Shown: positions 48,476-61,570 of the stretch, in pieces
How the letters are laid out: every line of letters begins with the position of its first letter
Position numbering within the stretch: position 1 is the first letter of the stretch
NCBI RefSeq assembly: GCF_036884655.1
Contig: NC_088354.1
Coordinates: 19,431,001-19,495,000 of the forward strand
Direction: 5' to 3'
Source: Musa acuminata AAA Group
Taxonomy: Eukaryota > Streptophyta > Magnoliopsida > Zingiberales > Musaceae
DNA length: 64,000 nucleotides
Translations under genes and position numbers: made by a program
Notes under the pieces: model-generated
What the model saw: only the letters and a program-made list of their open reading frames with translations
Told to the model about the DNA's origin: nothing
Databases searched by the model: none

Positions 48476-50336
48476 TGTTGAATCTCGTATTTTGATGATG
48501 AAAATACTTGATATATGTTTATGATTTAATCTGTGTTTTGAGTGACGCAAGATGCTTCGATCAGGATGAGACAATTAAAGCAGGAAAATCATGTTGTGCC
48601 GGAGGAACATGTCAGAAGATTAGACGTCGGGCCGATGGATCGGTCGACGTATCGACAGAAGGCTTCGGGCCGTGGACTCGGGCATCAGGCCAAGAAGAGC
48701 GGGTATTGTGCTAAGGATATCGGAGTTGCGGAGTCAATTGGCCGATTGGGCAATAGGCTGTAGGAGAGGACGATGCGCCGAAGAATCGGACGAAGCGTCG
48801 AGGGACCAATGACATGCCGGACAACTTGGTTAATTGCTTAGGATTAATTGTCTCGATCAAAATTTTGTTTTAAGTGTGTAGGATTAACTACGATGGAAGA
48901 AAGACATGCAGCAGGAGTTGCGCCAGAATCTTGACAATGATCACGTTGGGAGTTCGAGAGTTCGACGGAAGTTCGGACAGTCGTCGGAGGTTCTGCGAGA
49001 ACAAATCCGAGAAGTCCATGAGCTTACCAAAGAAGCTCGTTGGAACTCACCAAGTAGATCGTCGCAAGTCCAGGAGTTTGCCAGAAGTCCGCAGGAGCAT
49101 CACCGAAGGTTCATCGGATGATCGATGGAAGTTCGTCGGAAGAAGCGATTGACGCACCGAAGCAAGTTGCAGTAAATGTCTTAGGAAATATCGTAGTTAG
49201 CACAATGATTAAGTTGAAAATGGGAGGTGATCCCATTAACTTAATCTTGGGACAATTGGGCCCTTGAAAAACCCAAATTGGGCCGAATGGATCAACCCAT
49301 TCGGACCCTGATTTCTGCCAGGCGGTTGAACCGCCCAAGCCAGGAGGTGGTACCACCTGGGCTCAGTCTCCGAGCGAGACTGGGTGGTGCGACTGCCCCT
49401 GACAGGAGGTGGCACCGCTTGAGCTCGGTCTTCGAGCTCTGGCAGGAGGTGCAACCGCATCAGTCAGGCGGTGGCACCGCCTGAGCTCGGTCTTCAAGCT
49501 CTGGCAGGAGGTGCAACCGCCCCTGATAGGAGGTGGCACCGCCTAGAGGCTCAGTCTTCGAGCTCTGCCAGGCGGTGCAACCGTTAGATCCCGGAATTCT
49601 GGGAATTGATAGTTTTGAGCTCCAAATTCAAACTGGGTTGGGGCCTATAAATACCCCACCCTTTCAGCACTGAAAGGGCACCCAGAAACCACCGAAATTT
49701 TGATTTTACTTTGTGATTTTTAGAGCTCAAAAGTGTTGTATGAGTTGAAAGTTCTTCTTCCTCGTTTCTTCCAAGTTCTAATCTGTTAAGAGAGAAAAGA
49801 AAATTCTGTAAGGGTTGTCTCCTAAGCCCGTCAAAAGGAGTGAAACTGTAAAAGGGTGGTTGGCCTTCACCTATTGAAGGAAGGCCTCTAGTTGACATCA
49901 GTGACCTCGTCGGTGGAGGAAGCCAAAAGTGGAGTAGGTCAAGATTGACCGAACCACTCTAAATCTCGGTTTGCATTTACTTTGAGCATCTTATCCTTAC
50001 TACAAACCTCCTCAATAGCTTACTGCCTTCTGCATATTTACGATCTTGTTTCAAAGTTCAGTATTTTCCGAATCGGCGTTTAGACGTAAATCAGTTTTAT
50101 CGTACGAACATCATATTTCAGTTTGCGCTTACATTTTAAATTTCATCATAACTGCAAACTGCCTTCATAAATTTCCTTTAACTACATCTCGCTTGATTAC
50201 AAGTTAAAGAGATTTACGAATCGGCTTTTCTACCGAAATCGCTTTTATCGTACGATCACTTTTTTAATCGTCGAAAGTTTTCCGCTGCATTAATTCACCC
50301 CCCCCCCCCCCCCTCTTAGTGCTCTTGATCCTAACA
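48476..50336 (+). repeat. 5' LTR of S3
   Basis: 1861 bp, TGTTGAATCTCG to GATCCTAACA. TATAAATA at 49,646-49,653 and GGTGGCACCGCC/GGTGCAACCGCC repeats at about 49,318-49,580. A C tract lies at about 50,298-50,313. Confidence 0.92.
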
Positions 50337-50338
50337 AT

Positions 50339-50350
50339 TGGTATCAGAGC
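50339..50350 (+). other. Primer-binding site of S3
   Basis: TGGTATCAGAGC two bases after the LTR. Confidence 0.85.
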
Positions 50351-50386
50351 CCAGTATTTCTCATTTCAGATTTACACTTGAGAGAA

Positions 50387-51346
50387 ATGGCTTTTCATGG
50401 CTTTCAAGAGGGCTTATCGGTTGTTCGTCCACCGTTGTTTAACGGATTGGACTACACTTATTGGAAAACTCGAATGAGAGTTTTCTTGATTTCTATGAAT
50501 TTGGATTTATGGAATATCGTTGAAAACGGTTTTCAACTTCCCTCTAAACCGATGAACGAATGGTCGGATTTGGAGAAGAAGTATTTTTCTTTAAACGCAA
50601 AAGCTATGAATGCCTTATTTTGCGCTTTGGACAAAAATGAGTTTAATCAGATTTCTACGTGCTAAACGACTTTTGACATTTGGTGAACACTTGAAATCAC
50701 GCACGAGGGAACTAGTAGAGTCAAAGACTCGAAAGTTAATATTTTATTGCTTGATTTTGAGCTTTTTCGAATGCAACCAAGCGAGACTATAGGCGACATG
50801 TACACCCGTTTCACGGATGTCATCAATAGTTTAAGAGCTCTTGGAAAATGTTTTTCGGATTTTGAACTCGTAAATAAGATTTTGCGTTCTCTATCTAAGA
50901 AGTGGGATTCAAAAGTAACTGCAATACAAGAAGCTAAAAACCTAAACAACTTACCACTTAAAGAACTAATTGGTTCGTTGATGACATATGAAATGGTGCA
51001 CAATGCACATGATGAACATGATGAACAAAATCACCTTCCAAAGAACAGGAAGGATTTGGAACTCCGGACAAATGAATACCACTTGAGCGATAACTCAAGT
51101 GATGAGGACAATAATGAACTTGAACTTCGAACACTAAATATTAATAAATTTATTAAATAAAAATCTAAAATAAATAATAAACTTGAACGAAGGAAGAGGC
51201 CAAAGAAGAAGAACACAAAGTAGGATGAATCGAGCTCCTCCGAAGACGAGGAGAAAATCAAGAAAGGCGAGGTGGCAAACTACGCCTTAACCGCTTTCAA
51301 TGATGAGGTAATCGAAATCCCCCTAATTTATTTTGAAATTACTTGA
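50387..51346 (+). pseudogene. gag of S3, broken by stops
   Basis: It starts MAFHGFQEGLSVVRPP and has the same core as S2 Gag (LDYTYWKTRMRVFLIS, DMYTRFTDVINS). In-frame stops are at 50,663 (TAA), about 50,684 (TGA), 51,158 (TAA) and about 51,222 (TAG). The knuckle region has no Cys at all, only Lys/Arg-rich sequence before DESSSSEDEE. It ends with VANYALTAFNDEV. Confidence 0.88.
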
Positions 51347-54044
51347 TGCTTTCATGATGTATTTTCTTTTTTAGTTTAGAATTAATTTTCTTAAAAATTA
51401 CATGTTTAAAAAAAAAATATGATCATGCTAAGTAATTTCGAAAATGATAATATTGCATATTTTATGACAAACAAATAAAATGATTTTGATTAAAAATATG
51501 AAATCATGGTTAAGAAGTAATAATGTGTATTACGTTGATTTCCATTGTTATTTCTCGATTTTGATTAAAAAAATTCATGTTTGATTTGAAGAAATGCATA
51601 ATGATGTAATATTAAATATTTTGATTAATAATTTTATGCATGAGATTTTAAGCTATACATGATGATAAGCATGTGTTATTTTCATGAGTGTATTTGAAAA
51701 ACTATGACAAAAATGTGCTCGAATGCATGAACTTGTTAAGATTATTTTTCGGACTTTCTTGATTCAATGTTCAAATCACTTAATTGCCATGATGATTTTA
51801 CACTATTACATGCCTTAATAACATGTTGGAAATTATGTGTTTTGGATACAAAAATTTTTATGATCATAAGCATGTTTTATCTTCATGATTGAACTTGAAA
51901 ATCTATAGCAAAACCTTGTCCAAATGCATGAAAGTGTTAAATTTCATTTTTAGATTTTCTTGATCATAATAATTCATTTTTGAGAATCTATTGATCTTGA
52001 TGGTTTTATGATGAAATTCATTTTTCGATCCTAAACGTTGATGCATGTTTAACATAAATGAAAAAGCATGCTAACATGAAATCAATCACTTAAAATGAAA
52101 TACTTAAAAAAAGGAAAAATATATTATCAATGAAATCATGAATCTACTTATGTTACGAATTTTGTGAACCATAAAAATGATTTTTGGTGATTTGAATTTG
52201 AATGAGTTTTATCCAAAATCATGATCTTGGTTCCGTGATATTTACAAATTAAGATTTATTATGAATCAAGATTTTTTCATTAATCGTTCTCCTAAGATTT
52301 TCTTTTGATTAATTATGGAGTAGGTTTTTCAAAAAGAAATCATGTCTTTTGGTATTCACATGTTCTAATCTTTAATGATATGATTTTTATGCAATTCCTT
52401 GTATTCATGAAATGTTTATCTCATCACCTAATAATTCTTCTTGATATTCCTTATATGATGATAAGAATACATGAAATATTCATTAATTTGTTTTGATGTA
52501 TACAAATAAAAAGTTTCGATCATGTATGGTAGAATGTAATTTGACAAATTTGGTACCATCATGTTGTAAAATAAATGATGATTAGGAATCATGCATTAAT
52601 GATGATTGTATATTTTATGATTTGGCATGATGCATGCAATGATAAAATATTCATAAATTTGAAATGATGCATGTAATACTTATGACAATGATGTACATGA
52701 TGTATTGCATATGATATGTATCATAAATGCTTTAAATGATGAATGTTTGGTATCATGATCAACATGTTGATAAATGCTTAAAAATTTTAATGTTTGAGTA
52801 TCATGTATACCCATTAATGATGATTGATTTATTTTTTGGTATCGTGCATCAAAAACAAGGTTTTTGAAATTGTGTATATTTTAATTTGAATATATAATGA
52901 TGCACAAATAAAATTGATACTTACCTTTGTCATAATCTGAAAATTGAAAAAAGGGTCTTCCCTTCTTTTTGACAATGACAAAGGGGGAGCAAGAATTTCT
53001 AGCGTGGACATCATGAAAAGAGACAAACTAGCTAGCTTACACAGTTCAAGATGAAAGCAAAAATTACACTCCTCTAAAGAGAAGATGCAAATGTAACACT
53101 TGCCAAATTGTTTGCTTGCCTCATGTAAAACATTATCTCTTGCTAGTTTGGCATTTTGCTAGCTTGCACTTTGCAAAGAAAGCAAAAATGACACTTCTCA
53201 AAAGAAAAGAAAAAGCTTGTTATCTTGAACATCACAAGCTTGTCAAACAAAATTTGCAAAAGTGCTATCTTGCCTATCTCAAGAAGCAAAACTTGCAACT
53301 TGCACATTGCAATAGGAAGCAAGAATCATAAGCTTACACAAGAAAGCTATCTTGCATTTGCTTTCGAATTTTTTGCTAGCTTTATGTAGTAAAACTTGCA
53401 TATCATAAAAATTACTAGCTTGTAGTATAAAGAGAAGCAAATAGTTGCTATCTCAAGAAAATTAAACATGCTAAACTTACACCTTGCAATGGAAGCAAAA
53501 TTGCGAGCTCAAACATCGCAAAGGAAGCAAAAAATTGCCAGCTTGCAACTTGCAAATTTCAAGAAGCAAGAGTTGCCTTCTTGAACATCTCTAAATTGCT
53601 AGCTTGCAAGTTCTAAAATGTTGTAACATTGCTAGCTTGCATGTTCTAAAAGTGCTATCTTGTATGCTGTAAAACTTGCATATCTAAAACTTGATAGCTT
53701 GAATGTTATAAGCATGATGTAACATTTGTTGAATTTTCTGGCTTCAAAACTACATGATGATAAAACTTGATATTATGTTTTTCATTCAATAAGTTAAACT
53801 AATATTCCAAACACAAGAATAGTTGGACTTCTCCTTTTTGTTGATGACAAAGGGGGAGAAGTATGATGTTATGCATAAGTTTATGCATAAGTTCATGATG
53901 ACGTGTTGCAAGTATTCATGATGAATATTGTAATAACTTGAATTTAGTTTGAATTCAAGGTTCTATCAATATGGCATATTGATAGGGCGAGTTTGTTTAA
54001 ACTCCGGGAGTTAAGTTTAACTCCATCATCAAGTGGTTGTCATC
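51347..54044 (+). other. Non-coding tail of S3
   Basis: AT-rich, no supported frame, collinear with the tail of S2. PPT-like GACAAAGGGGGAG motifs lie at about 52,976-52,988 and 53,847-53,860. GCTAGCTTGCA words are frequent between 53,020 and 53,700. Confidence 0.75.
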
Positions 54045-54061
54045 ATCAAAAAGGGGGAGAT
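54045..54061 (+). other. Polypurine tract of S3
   Basis: CAAAAAGGGGGAGAT next to the 3' LTR. Confidence 0.88.
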
Positions 54062-55940
54062 TGTTGAATCTCATATTTTGATGATGAAACTACTTGATAT
54101 ATATTTATGATTTAATCTACGTTTTGAGTGACGCAGGATGCTTCGATCAGGATGAGATAATTAAAGTAGGAAAATCATGCTGTGCCGGAGGAACATGTCA
54201 GAAGATTGGACGTCGGGCCAGTGGATCGGTCGACGTATCGACAGAAGGCTTCGGGCCGTGGACTCGGGCATCAGGCTAAGAAGAGCGGGTATTGTGCCAA
54301 GGATATCGGAGTTGCGGAGTCATCTGGCCGATTGGTCAATAGGCTGCAGGAGAGGACGATGCGCCGAAGAATCGGACGAAGCGTCGAGGGACCAATGACA
54401 TGCCGGACAACTTGGTTAATAGCTTAGGATTAATTATCTCGATCGAAGTTTTGTTTTAAGTGTGCAGGATTAACTATAATGGAAGAAAGACATGCAGCAG
54501 GAGTTGCGCCGAAATCTTGACAATGATCACGTTTGGAGTTCGAGAGTTCGACGGAAGTTCGGACAGTCGTCAGAGGTTCTGCGAGAACAAATCCAAGAAG
54601 TTCATGAGCTTGCCAAAGAAGCTCGTCGGAACTCGCCAAGTAGATCGTCGCAAGTCCAGGAGTTTGCCGGAAGTCCGCAGGAGCATCACCGAGGGTTCAT
54701 CGGATGATCGACGGAAGTTCGCTGGAAGCTTGCCGGAAGAAGCGATTGACGCACCGGAGCAAGTTGTAGTAAATATCTTAGGAAATATCGTAGTTAGCAC
54801 AATGATTAAGTTGGAAATGGGAGGTGATCCCATTAACTTAATCTTGGGGCAATTGGGCCCCTGAAAAACCCAAATTGGGCTGAATGGATCAACCCATTCA
54901 GACCCTGATTTCTGCCAGGCGGTTAAACCGCCCAAGCCAGGAGGTGGCACCGCCTGGGCTCAGTCTCCGAGTGAGACTGGGCGGTGCAACCGCCCCTGAC
55001 AGGAGGTGGCACTGCTTGAGCTCAGTCTTCGAGCTCTGGCAGGAGGTGCAACCGCCTCAGTCAGGCAGTGGCATCGCCTGAGCTCGATCTTCGAGCTCTG
55101 GCAGGAGGTGCAACCGCCCCTAACAGGAGGTGGCACCGCCCAGAGGCTCAGTCTTCGAGCTCTGCCAGGCGGTGCAACCGCTAGATCCCGGAATTCTAGG
55201 AATTGACAGTTTTAAGCTCCAAATTCAAACTGGGTTGGGGCCTATAAATACCCCACCCTTTCAGCACTGAAAGGGCACCCAGAAACCACCGAAATTCTGA
55301 TTTTACTTTATGATTTTTAGAGCTCAAAAGTGTTGTATGAGTTGAAAGTTCTTCTTCCTCTTTTCTTTCAAGTTCTAATCTGTTAAGAGAGGAAAGAAAA
55401 TTCTGTAAGGGTTGTCTCCTAAGCCCGTCAAAAGGAGTGAAACTGTAAAAGGGTGGTTGGCCTTCACCTATTGAAGGAAGGCCTCTAGTTGACGTCGGTG
55501 ACCTCGTCGGTGGAGGAAGCCAAAAGTGGAGTAGGTCAAGATTGACCGAACCACTCTAAACCTCGGTTTGCATTTACTTTGAGCATCTTATCCTTACTGC
55601 AAACCTCCTCAATAGCTTACTGCCTTCTGCACATTTACGATCGTGTTTCAAAGTTCAGTATTTTCCGAATCGGCGTTTAGACGTAAATCAATTTTATCGT
55701 ACGAACATCATATTTCAGTTTGCGCTTACATTTTAACTTTCATCATAACTGCAAACTGCCTTCATAAATTTCCTTTAACTACATCTCGCTTGATTACAAG
55801 TTAAAAGAGATTTACGAATCGGCTTTTCTACCGAAATCTCTTTTATCGTACGAACACTTTTTTAATCGTCGAAAGTTTTCCGCTGCACTAATTCACCCCC
55901 CCCCCCCCTCCCCCCCCTCTTACTGCTCTTGATCCTAACA
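54062..55940 (+). repeat. 3' LTR of S3
   Basis: 1879 bp, close to the 5' LTR with scattered substitutions. TATAAATA is at 55,243-55,250. The terminal C tract is interrupted by one T (about 55,896-55,917). Confidence 0.92.
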
Positions 55941-57562
55941 ATAATACCTTTGGGCGCTCAACTAGGTTCCATCCAAACCTTGTTGGAGTACATAGAATCC
56001 ATCTCAGAATTCATGGTTTCTTACCACTTTCCAGAGTCTATACTCATAATTGCCTCATCGTAGGTCTGAGGATCAATATCCTCAACATTCTCTCCTTTAA
56101 TATGTCCCACATATCTCTCAGGAGGATGGGATACTCTATCAGACCTACGTAAAGTTGAAACTTGTGTATTAGGTACCTGAATAGACTCGGGCTGTAGAGT
56201 GGTGCTTGAGCTTGGTTCTCCAACCTCGCTCAACTCTATCATTCTCCCACTATCTCCGTCAAGAATGTGTTCCTTCTCAAGGAACACTGCTCTCTTAGCT
56301 ACAAAGACCTTTTGGTCCTCGAGATGATAGAAATAATACTCACAAGTTTCCTTGGGGTATCCCACAAATTTGCATCGCTTTATCCTTGATTTTAACTTAT
56401 AGGGGTTGTGTCTTTTAACGTCGATAGGGCAACCCCAAATCTTAACAACCTTAAGATCAGGCTTCTTCCCTTTCCATATCTCATATGGTGTAGATACTAC
56501 CGACTTAGTTGGAACTCTGTTCAGAAGGTAAGCTGCTATTTCTAGGGCATATCCCCAGAATGAGATAGGTAGGTCAGCGAAACCCATCATGGACCGTACC
56601 ATGTCTAATAGCGTACAATTTCTCCTTTCAGAGACACCATTGAGCTTAGGCGTATAAGGAGGTGTCCATTGGGATAATATCCCATGGTCCTTGAGGAACT
56701 GAGTAAACTCTGTACTTAAGTACTCACCTCCTCGATCTGATTGAAGAGTTTTGATACTCTTTCCAGTCTGGTTCTCCACCTCATTCTTATACTCTCTGAA
56801 TTTCTCAAAGGCCTCGGACTTGTACTTAATTAAGTACACATATCCATACCTTGAGAAATCATCAGTAAAGGTAATGAAGTAGGAGTAACCACCAATGGCA
56901 TGAGGTGACATGGGTCCACATACATCACTATGTATGAGTTCCAACAGCTCAGTGGCTCTCTCTCCAGTTCCACTAAATAGAGAGTTGGTTAGTTTTCTAC
57001 GAAGGCAAGGCTCGCAAGTTGCATATTACACATAGTCGAATGGATCTAGATATCCATCATTTAGTAGCTTTTGAATCCTTCTTTCATGGATGTGACCTAG
57101 CCTACAATGCCACAGGTATGCATTGTTCATCTCATCTCGTTTCCTCTTGGACACATTTACATTCATGATATGTGGAGTAGTGTCTAACATAAATAAACCA
57201 TTATACAATGTTCCTTTTGTGATGATCTTATCATCTAATAATATCGAACAACCATTGTTCTCAAAAACTAATTTATATCTACTAACTATCAAACATGAAA
57301 TGAAGATAATGTTTTTGATAATAGAAGGAACAAAATAACATGCATCTAATGCAATAAAAGTTCCACCAAGCAGATGTAGGTCGACCTCGCCAACAGCTAC
57401 TATAGCAACTTTTGCTCCAATACCCATATTGAGGTCCATCTCGCCTCTCTCTAGTCTCCTAGGCCTTGCCAGAACCTGCAACGAATTGCATATATGATAA
57501 GCACTACCGGTATCCAATACCCATGTGTTATCATAAGAGTCTAACAAATAGAGACTGATCAT
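55941..57562 (-). pseudogene. copia D pol, protease and integrase part
   Basis: Reading down: WVLDTGSAYHICN (protease D-T-G) and YLWHCRLGHIHERRI (pre-integrase zinc domain). The integrase core follows with IHSDVCGPM, LQSDRGGEY and NGVSERRNCTLLDMVRSM, so all three DDE residues are visible. A stop at about 57,025 and another at 56,021 break the frame. The RT entry follows until S3. Confidence 0.88.
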
Positions 57563-58455
57563 GAATGTACCTGAAGCTTCATCAAGCTTTTGTTTCGCCC
57601 TTTCTGCAAGATACTTTTTGCAGTTCCTCTTTCAGTGCCCATCTTTGTCATAGTGGAAGCACTGGCCTTTGTCCTTTGCTGGGTCTTTCTTAGCAACCTT
57701 TGCTTTACCTGGTCTGCCCTTGCCCTTTCCCTTCTTAAGGGACCTTTCTGCTTTCCTTTTCTTTCTGGTCTCACCGGTGTAGAGAATTGGCTTCTCTTTC
57801 TTAATAGTACTCTCTACCTCCCTCAACATATTCAGGAGCTCTGGGAGAGTCACCTCAATCTTGTTCATATTAAAATTCATATGAACTGTGAAAAGGAATC
57901 TGGTAGGGGCTGAAGCACAATGTCCACACACAAGTTATCCTCTAGGACCATTCCTAGACTTGTGAGTTTCTCTATCCACTCAATCATCTTTAGGACATGG
58001 TTCTGAACCGGTGTCCCCTTAGTCATCCTAGCGCGGAAGAGGCTCTTGGATATCTTATATCGTTGAGTCCTTCCCTGTTCCTCAAATAATTTACGGACAT
58101 GTAGGAGAATGGATCTGGCATCCATCTTTTCATGTTGTCCCTGTAACTCAAGAGTCATAGAGCCCAACATATAGCACCGATCAAGAGTGGAGTCATCAAT
58201 GTACTTCACGTAGCGAGCGATCTCATCCTCGCTTGCCCCTTCTTCGGGCGTAGGCATCACTGTATCAAGGACGTACACGATTTTCTTTGCCGTGAGAACA
58301 ATTCTCAAGTTACGGAGCCAATCCGTATAATTTGGACCAGTGAGGCGGTTAACATTAAGTATGCCACGTAAGGGATTTAAAAGCGATATTTTCTGAAAAT
58401 AAAGATGCAGTAGAAATGAATAACATACAGATTTTGCAAAGAAATAAACTATCAA
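57563..58455 (-). pseudogene. copia D gag
   Basis: GPNYTDWLRNLRIVLTAKK and KISKSLFRARMTKGTPVQNH are the UBN2-type Gag core. A frameshift near 57,880-57,930 leads to the Lys-rich part. The zinc knuckle reads CFHYDKDGH followed by a stop. The second Cys is Tyr and the copy is cut at the next residue. Both changes could be G-to-A transitions. Confidence 0.85.
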
Positions 58456-58583
58456 GATATGGACCTCTATCTTAATGCTCCCACTATTTTACTAACGAGT
58501 CACGCGACACCCTCAGCACGTGAAACAGAAGTCTCCGGTAGACTTCTAGTGGGGATCAGGATCCAATCAGTGTCTTAGTGTAA

Positions 58584-58877
58584 CCTCGAGGGACTCGACC
58601 AATCACACTAAGCCTAAAAGGTAGGCAACTCTTGCCGATCACAACTCCTTATGATTCCCGTCTTGTTCGGCCTCCGAATCACTATGGTCTCGAGGGACTC
58701 GACCAACCATGATGCTCGGTTAAGTCAACACCTTCGTTACAAGATGAGTTTGATTTGATGATATACCCTTGAGGGACTCGACCAAGCATACTATGTCCTC
58801 AGGTCACCGATGACATCTCTATGTCGTAAGCAAGACAACGAATTGTGATATAGGTGAGTCTCGAGGGACTCGACCAA
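58584..58877. repeat. Four spaced TCGAGGGACTCGACCAA motifs
   Basis: Copies at about 58,584, 58,689, 58,768 and 58,859, spaced 79 to 105 bases. Three hold the perfect inverted repeat TCGAG-GGA-CTCGA, and the third copy has one mismatch. They lie in the leader of D. Confidence 0.88.
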
Positions 58878-59648
58878 CTCAACCTACACCGGGTATCAAT
58901 TCCTACTTATAATGACGGAAGGCCACGTGGGTCAATCTAATTACCTCACGTTTACCGACTTAATATTATCGACATGTCACACATATATATATTTAATATA
59001 TATCTACATCGCATGCAAATATATATACATATCTAGTATGTGTATAAGCAATCACACCAGATGATCATGAACCACAACCTAATGTGATTAGGCTTGAGCC
59101 AGTAGGCCTAATCACTCACATCATGATCTATGTGTGCAACGGTGCATCTCTATGCCTTGTGATTGTCCATCTCGTCCTAGTCGGTTCCGTCGACATCTCG
59201 ATGCGCCTTCATGCATCGCGATCGTCCGTCTCGTAGGTCCCGCTATCGCATCCACGCTCCCGCTGCGCCTCATCATGTAATTACAACTTAATCATAGGCA
59301 TGCAGGCCTGACAATAAACAAGAAATATAATGGAGGTTCGCAGACCTCAATAATAATAATCACAAGTACACATATCACACGGTCCATAATCATCCGTCCA
59401 CATATCATACATCACATGTATAAATAATCATCATCATGTAGGACTACTAGATAATGATAAAAATAATAATCAACTAAACTTTTTAATTAATTAGTATTTT
59501 ATGAAATCAGGGACATATAGGGAATTTCTGAATTCATAGGGGTATTTTTATAATTTGGACAAAAGACAAATTGGAATTTCTTAAATTCACAAGGGCAAAA
59601 CTATCTTTTTGCCCAAAAACCCTAATCCCCTCTCCCTCTTCACTGCTA

Positions 59649-59828
59649 ATGCTGTCGCCGCCACCCTGTTGTTCTGCCTCATCGGGGGTTTTGCCCGTGG
59701 GAGCAACGGCTACAAGCGTCGCTTCCCTGCGGCGCGTCACCTCGCGTGAGCAGCGGCCGCAGGCGCCACTGCCCTGCGGTACCTCTGCCCACTGGCTTTC
59801 AGCCCCATCGGCCGTAAGCCTGCTGTAG
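59649..59828 (+). pseudogene. Possible captured gene fragment in the leader of D
   Basis: An AAAACCCTAATCCCCTCTCC stretch (telo-box plus pyrimidine leader, typical of plant gene starts) at about 59,614 precedes an ATG and a 59-codon GC-rich frame (MLSPPPCCSASSGVLPVG...). It is rich in Ala, Ser and Pro like a plastid transit peptide. It runs opposite to D. The base composition differs sharply from the AT-rich leader. No homologue is recognised, so capture is inference. Confidence 0.35.
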
Positions 59829-60015
59829 GCATAGCGCTTGCGTATGCGCCGGCGCTATACTGCCTGGCTGCGGTTGCCGCTGCAGGTGGTTGTAGGCACA
59901 TAGATCGAGGGCAGCAACTGTTGCTGCCCTTCCTAGTTTTTGCATCAACGATTTTGACGTCAAAATTCTTCCTAAACACAACACACGCAGTTAAAAACTA
60001 ATCATTCACATGAAC

Positions 60016-60033
60016 AACTTGGCTCTGATATCA
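60016..60033 (-). other. Primer-binding site of D
   Basis: TGATATCAGAGCCAAG on the - strand one base from the LTR, initiator tRNA-Met type with one mismatch. Confidence 0.85.
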
Positions 60034-60034
60034 C

Positions 60035-61502
60035 TGTTGGGAAATCTTGGGGGCGACATCACATGCGCAACGGAAGAACAAGAAAAACAAAATCCCCGAT
60101 TCCCAAAGAGATGTTCGTCGTCGTGCGAAGATTGGTGCGCAAAATCCGCAAAACTAAAAAACTGCGTATATAGTAGATTGTGTTACCTAGGGAGATCGTA
60201 TATTCCTATTTTCTTGCAGATTTTTAGGAGAGGGTGAAGGAGGTTAAGCGTCCTCCTCTCTAGCAGTGATCCACACAATAGGGCTGCGACGATGCTCCTC
60301 AAAACTCCAAGCTTGCTCTGAGGTGGAGAGGGGAAAGAGAATAGGAGAGGCAAGCAAAGGCTCTAGCCTATGAGGCTTTGAATCCCTCCTATTTATAGAG
60401 GTCCCCTGTCAAACCTTAATGGATCCTCCCCTAGTGGGTATTAGATCTGCATCCAATAACCCAAGCCTTTTAGATTACTGGATCTCTATCCAATAATCTC
60501 TCATGGGCTCTTATTGGATCTCGTCCATGGGATCCAATAATTTAGGGGCTTATTGGATATCCAATAAGACAAGGGCTCCGTCGGATATCTCATATCCGAA
60601 CCTCTACTCATCGCAATGTCTACCATATGTGTATGACCCTCTAGGCCCAATATCGAGTTGGCTGTGAGTCATACCTGTCAGAACTCCTTCTAACTCAGTG
60701 AATTATTATCTTTGTAATAATTCACTCGACTCATCGACTACGGACGTACTAGGCCACTACGCCGTAGTCTCTAAACGATACAGGGGAATCCAATCCATTG
60801 GACCTGTCTGTCCTCAGTTACCGTGTACCTATAGTCCCTCATCCGTCTAATATCCTAGAGACCGTATATCGAGCATGGTGCTGTCAAACCCATACAGTTT
60901 CTACTCGAGTCTCACTCTAATCGGATTCTCGCGGAGAACTTTTTCTCTCTCAACCCGAATGACCCTGGCCAGGGATTTGTCTGAGCAAGAACACATAGGA
61001 TATTCCTCTCATGATGCCGATAGTGGATGATCCTCTATCGACACTCAATAGCCCTTGTAAGGTTGACTACGACTCCCAATGACCAACTGTACTAGATCTG
61101 GGACAGCCAAACCTATAAGTCTGGTATCAAAGAGTGGAGCACTCATATAGGACATCCTTGGTGTCTCAAGTCTAAGGACCAGATATACCACTAGGACTAC
61201 AGAATCGTTGTTTGACAATAAGGCATCATCAACCATCCAGCATTCCGTAAGCGGATCAATCAGTGAACTCATTCTCCAATGAGCACCTGTACTGTATCCC
61301 TAGTGTCCCTACACGAGTAGCTATGAGACCAACTGTATCCATCATATGAACGGGTATACAGCACACCAGTCTGTTCGGTTATCACGATGTCCCTCTCGAG
61401 TAACCTATGACCAGGATTATTTAGGATATATGTTTAAAGGTGAATTGATCTTATTTTTGTGATCTTATCACGATCCGATTCCCATTGCATAAATCCAAGG
61501 AC

Positions 61503-61570
<68 letters not shown>

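Larger units (their letters stand above)
48476..55940 (+). mobile_element. Element S3: gag-only Sirevirus-derived LTR element in D pol
   Basis: The order is 5' LTR, PBS, gag pseudogene, 2.7-kb non-coding tail, PPT, 3' LTR, with no pol. It lies in opposite orientation to D. It shares LTR ends, gag and tail with S2 but lacks the 17-bp and 75-bp LTR arrays. It is 7465 bp long and is a clean model of the basic structure of this family. Confidence 0.9.
58456..60015 (-). other. Untranslated leader of D
   Basis: About 1.5 kb between PBS and gag. It holds four copies of an inverted-repeat motif (58,584-58,876) and short TA-rich stretches. A GC-rich insert at about 59,600-59,940 looks like gene sequence on the + strand. 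Confidence 0.7.
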
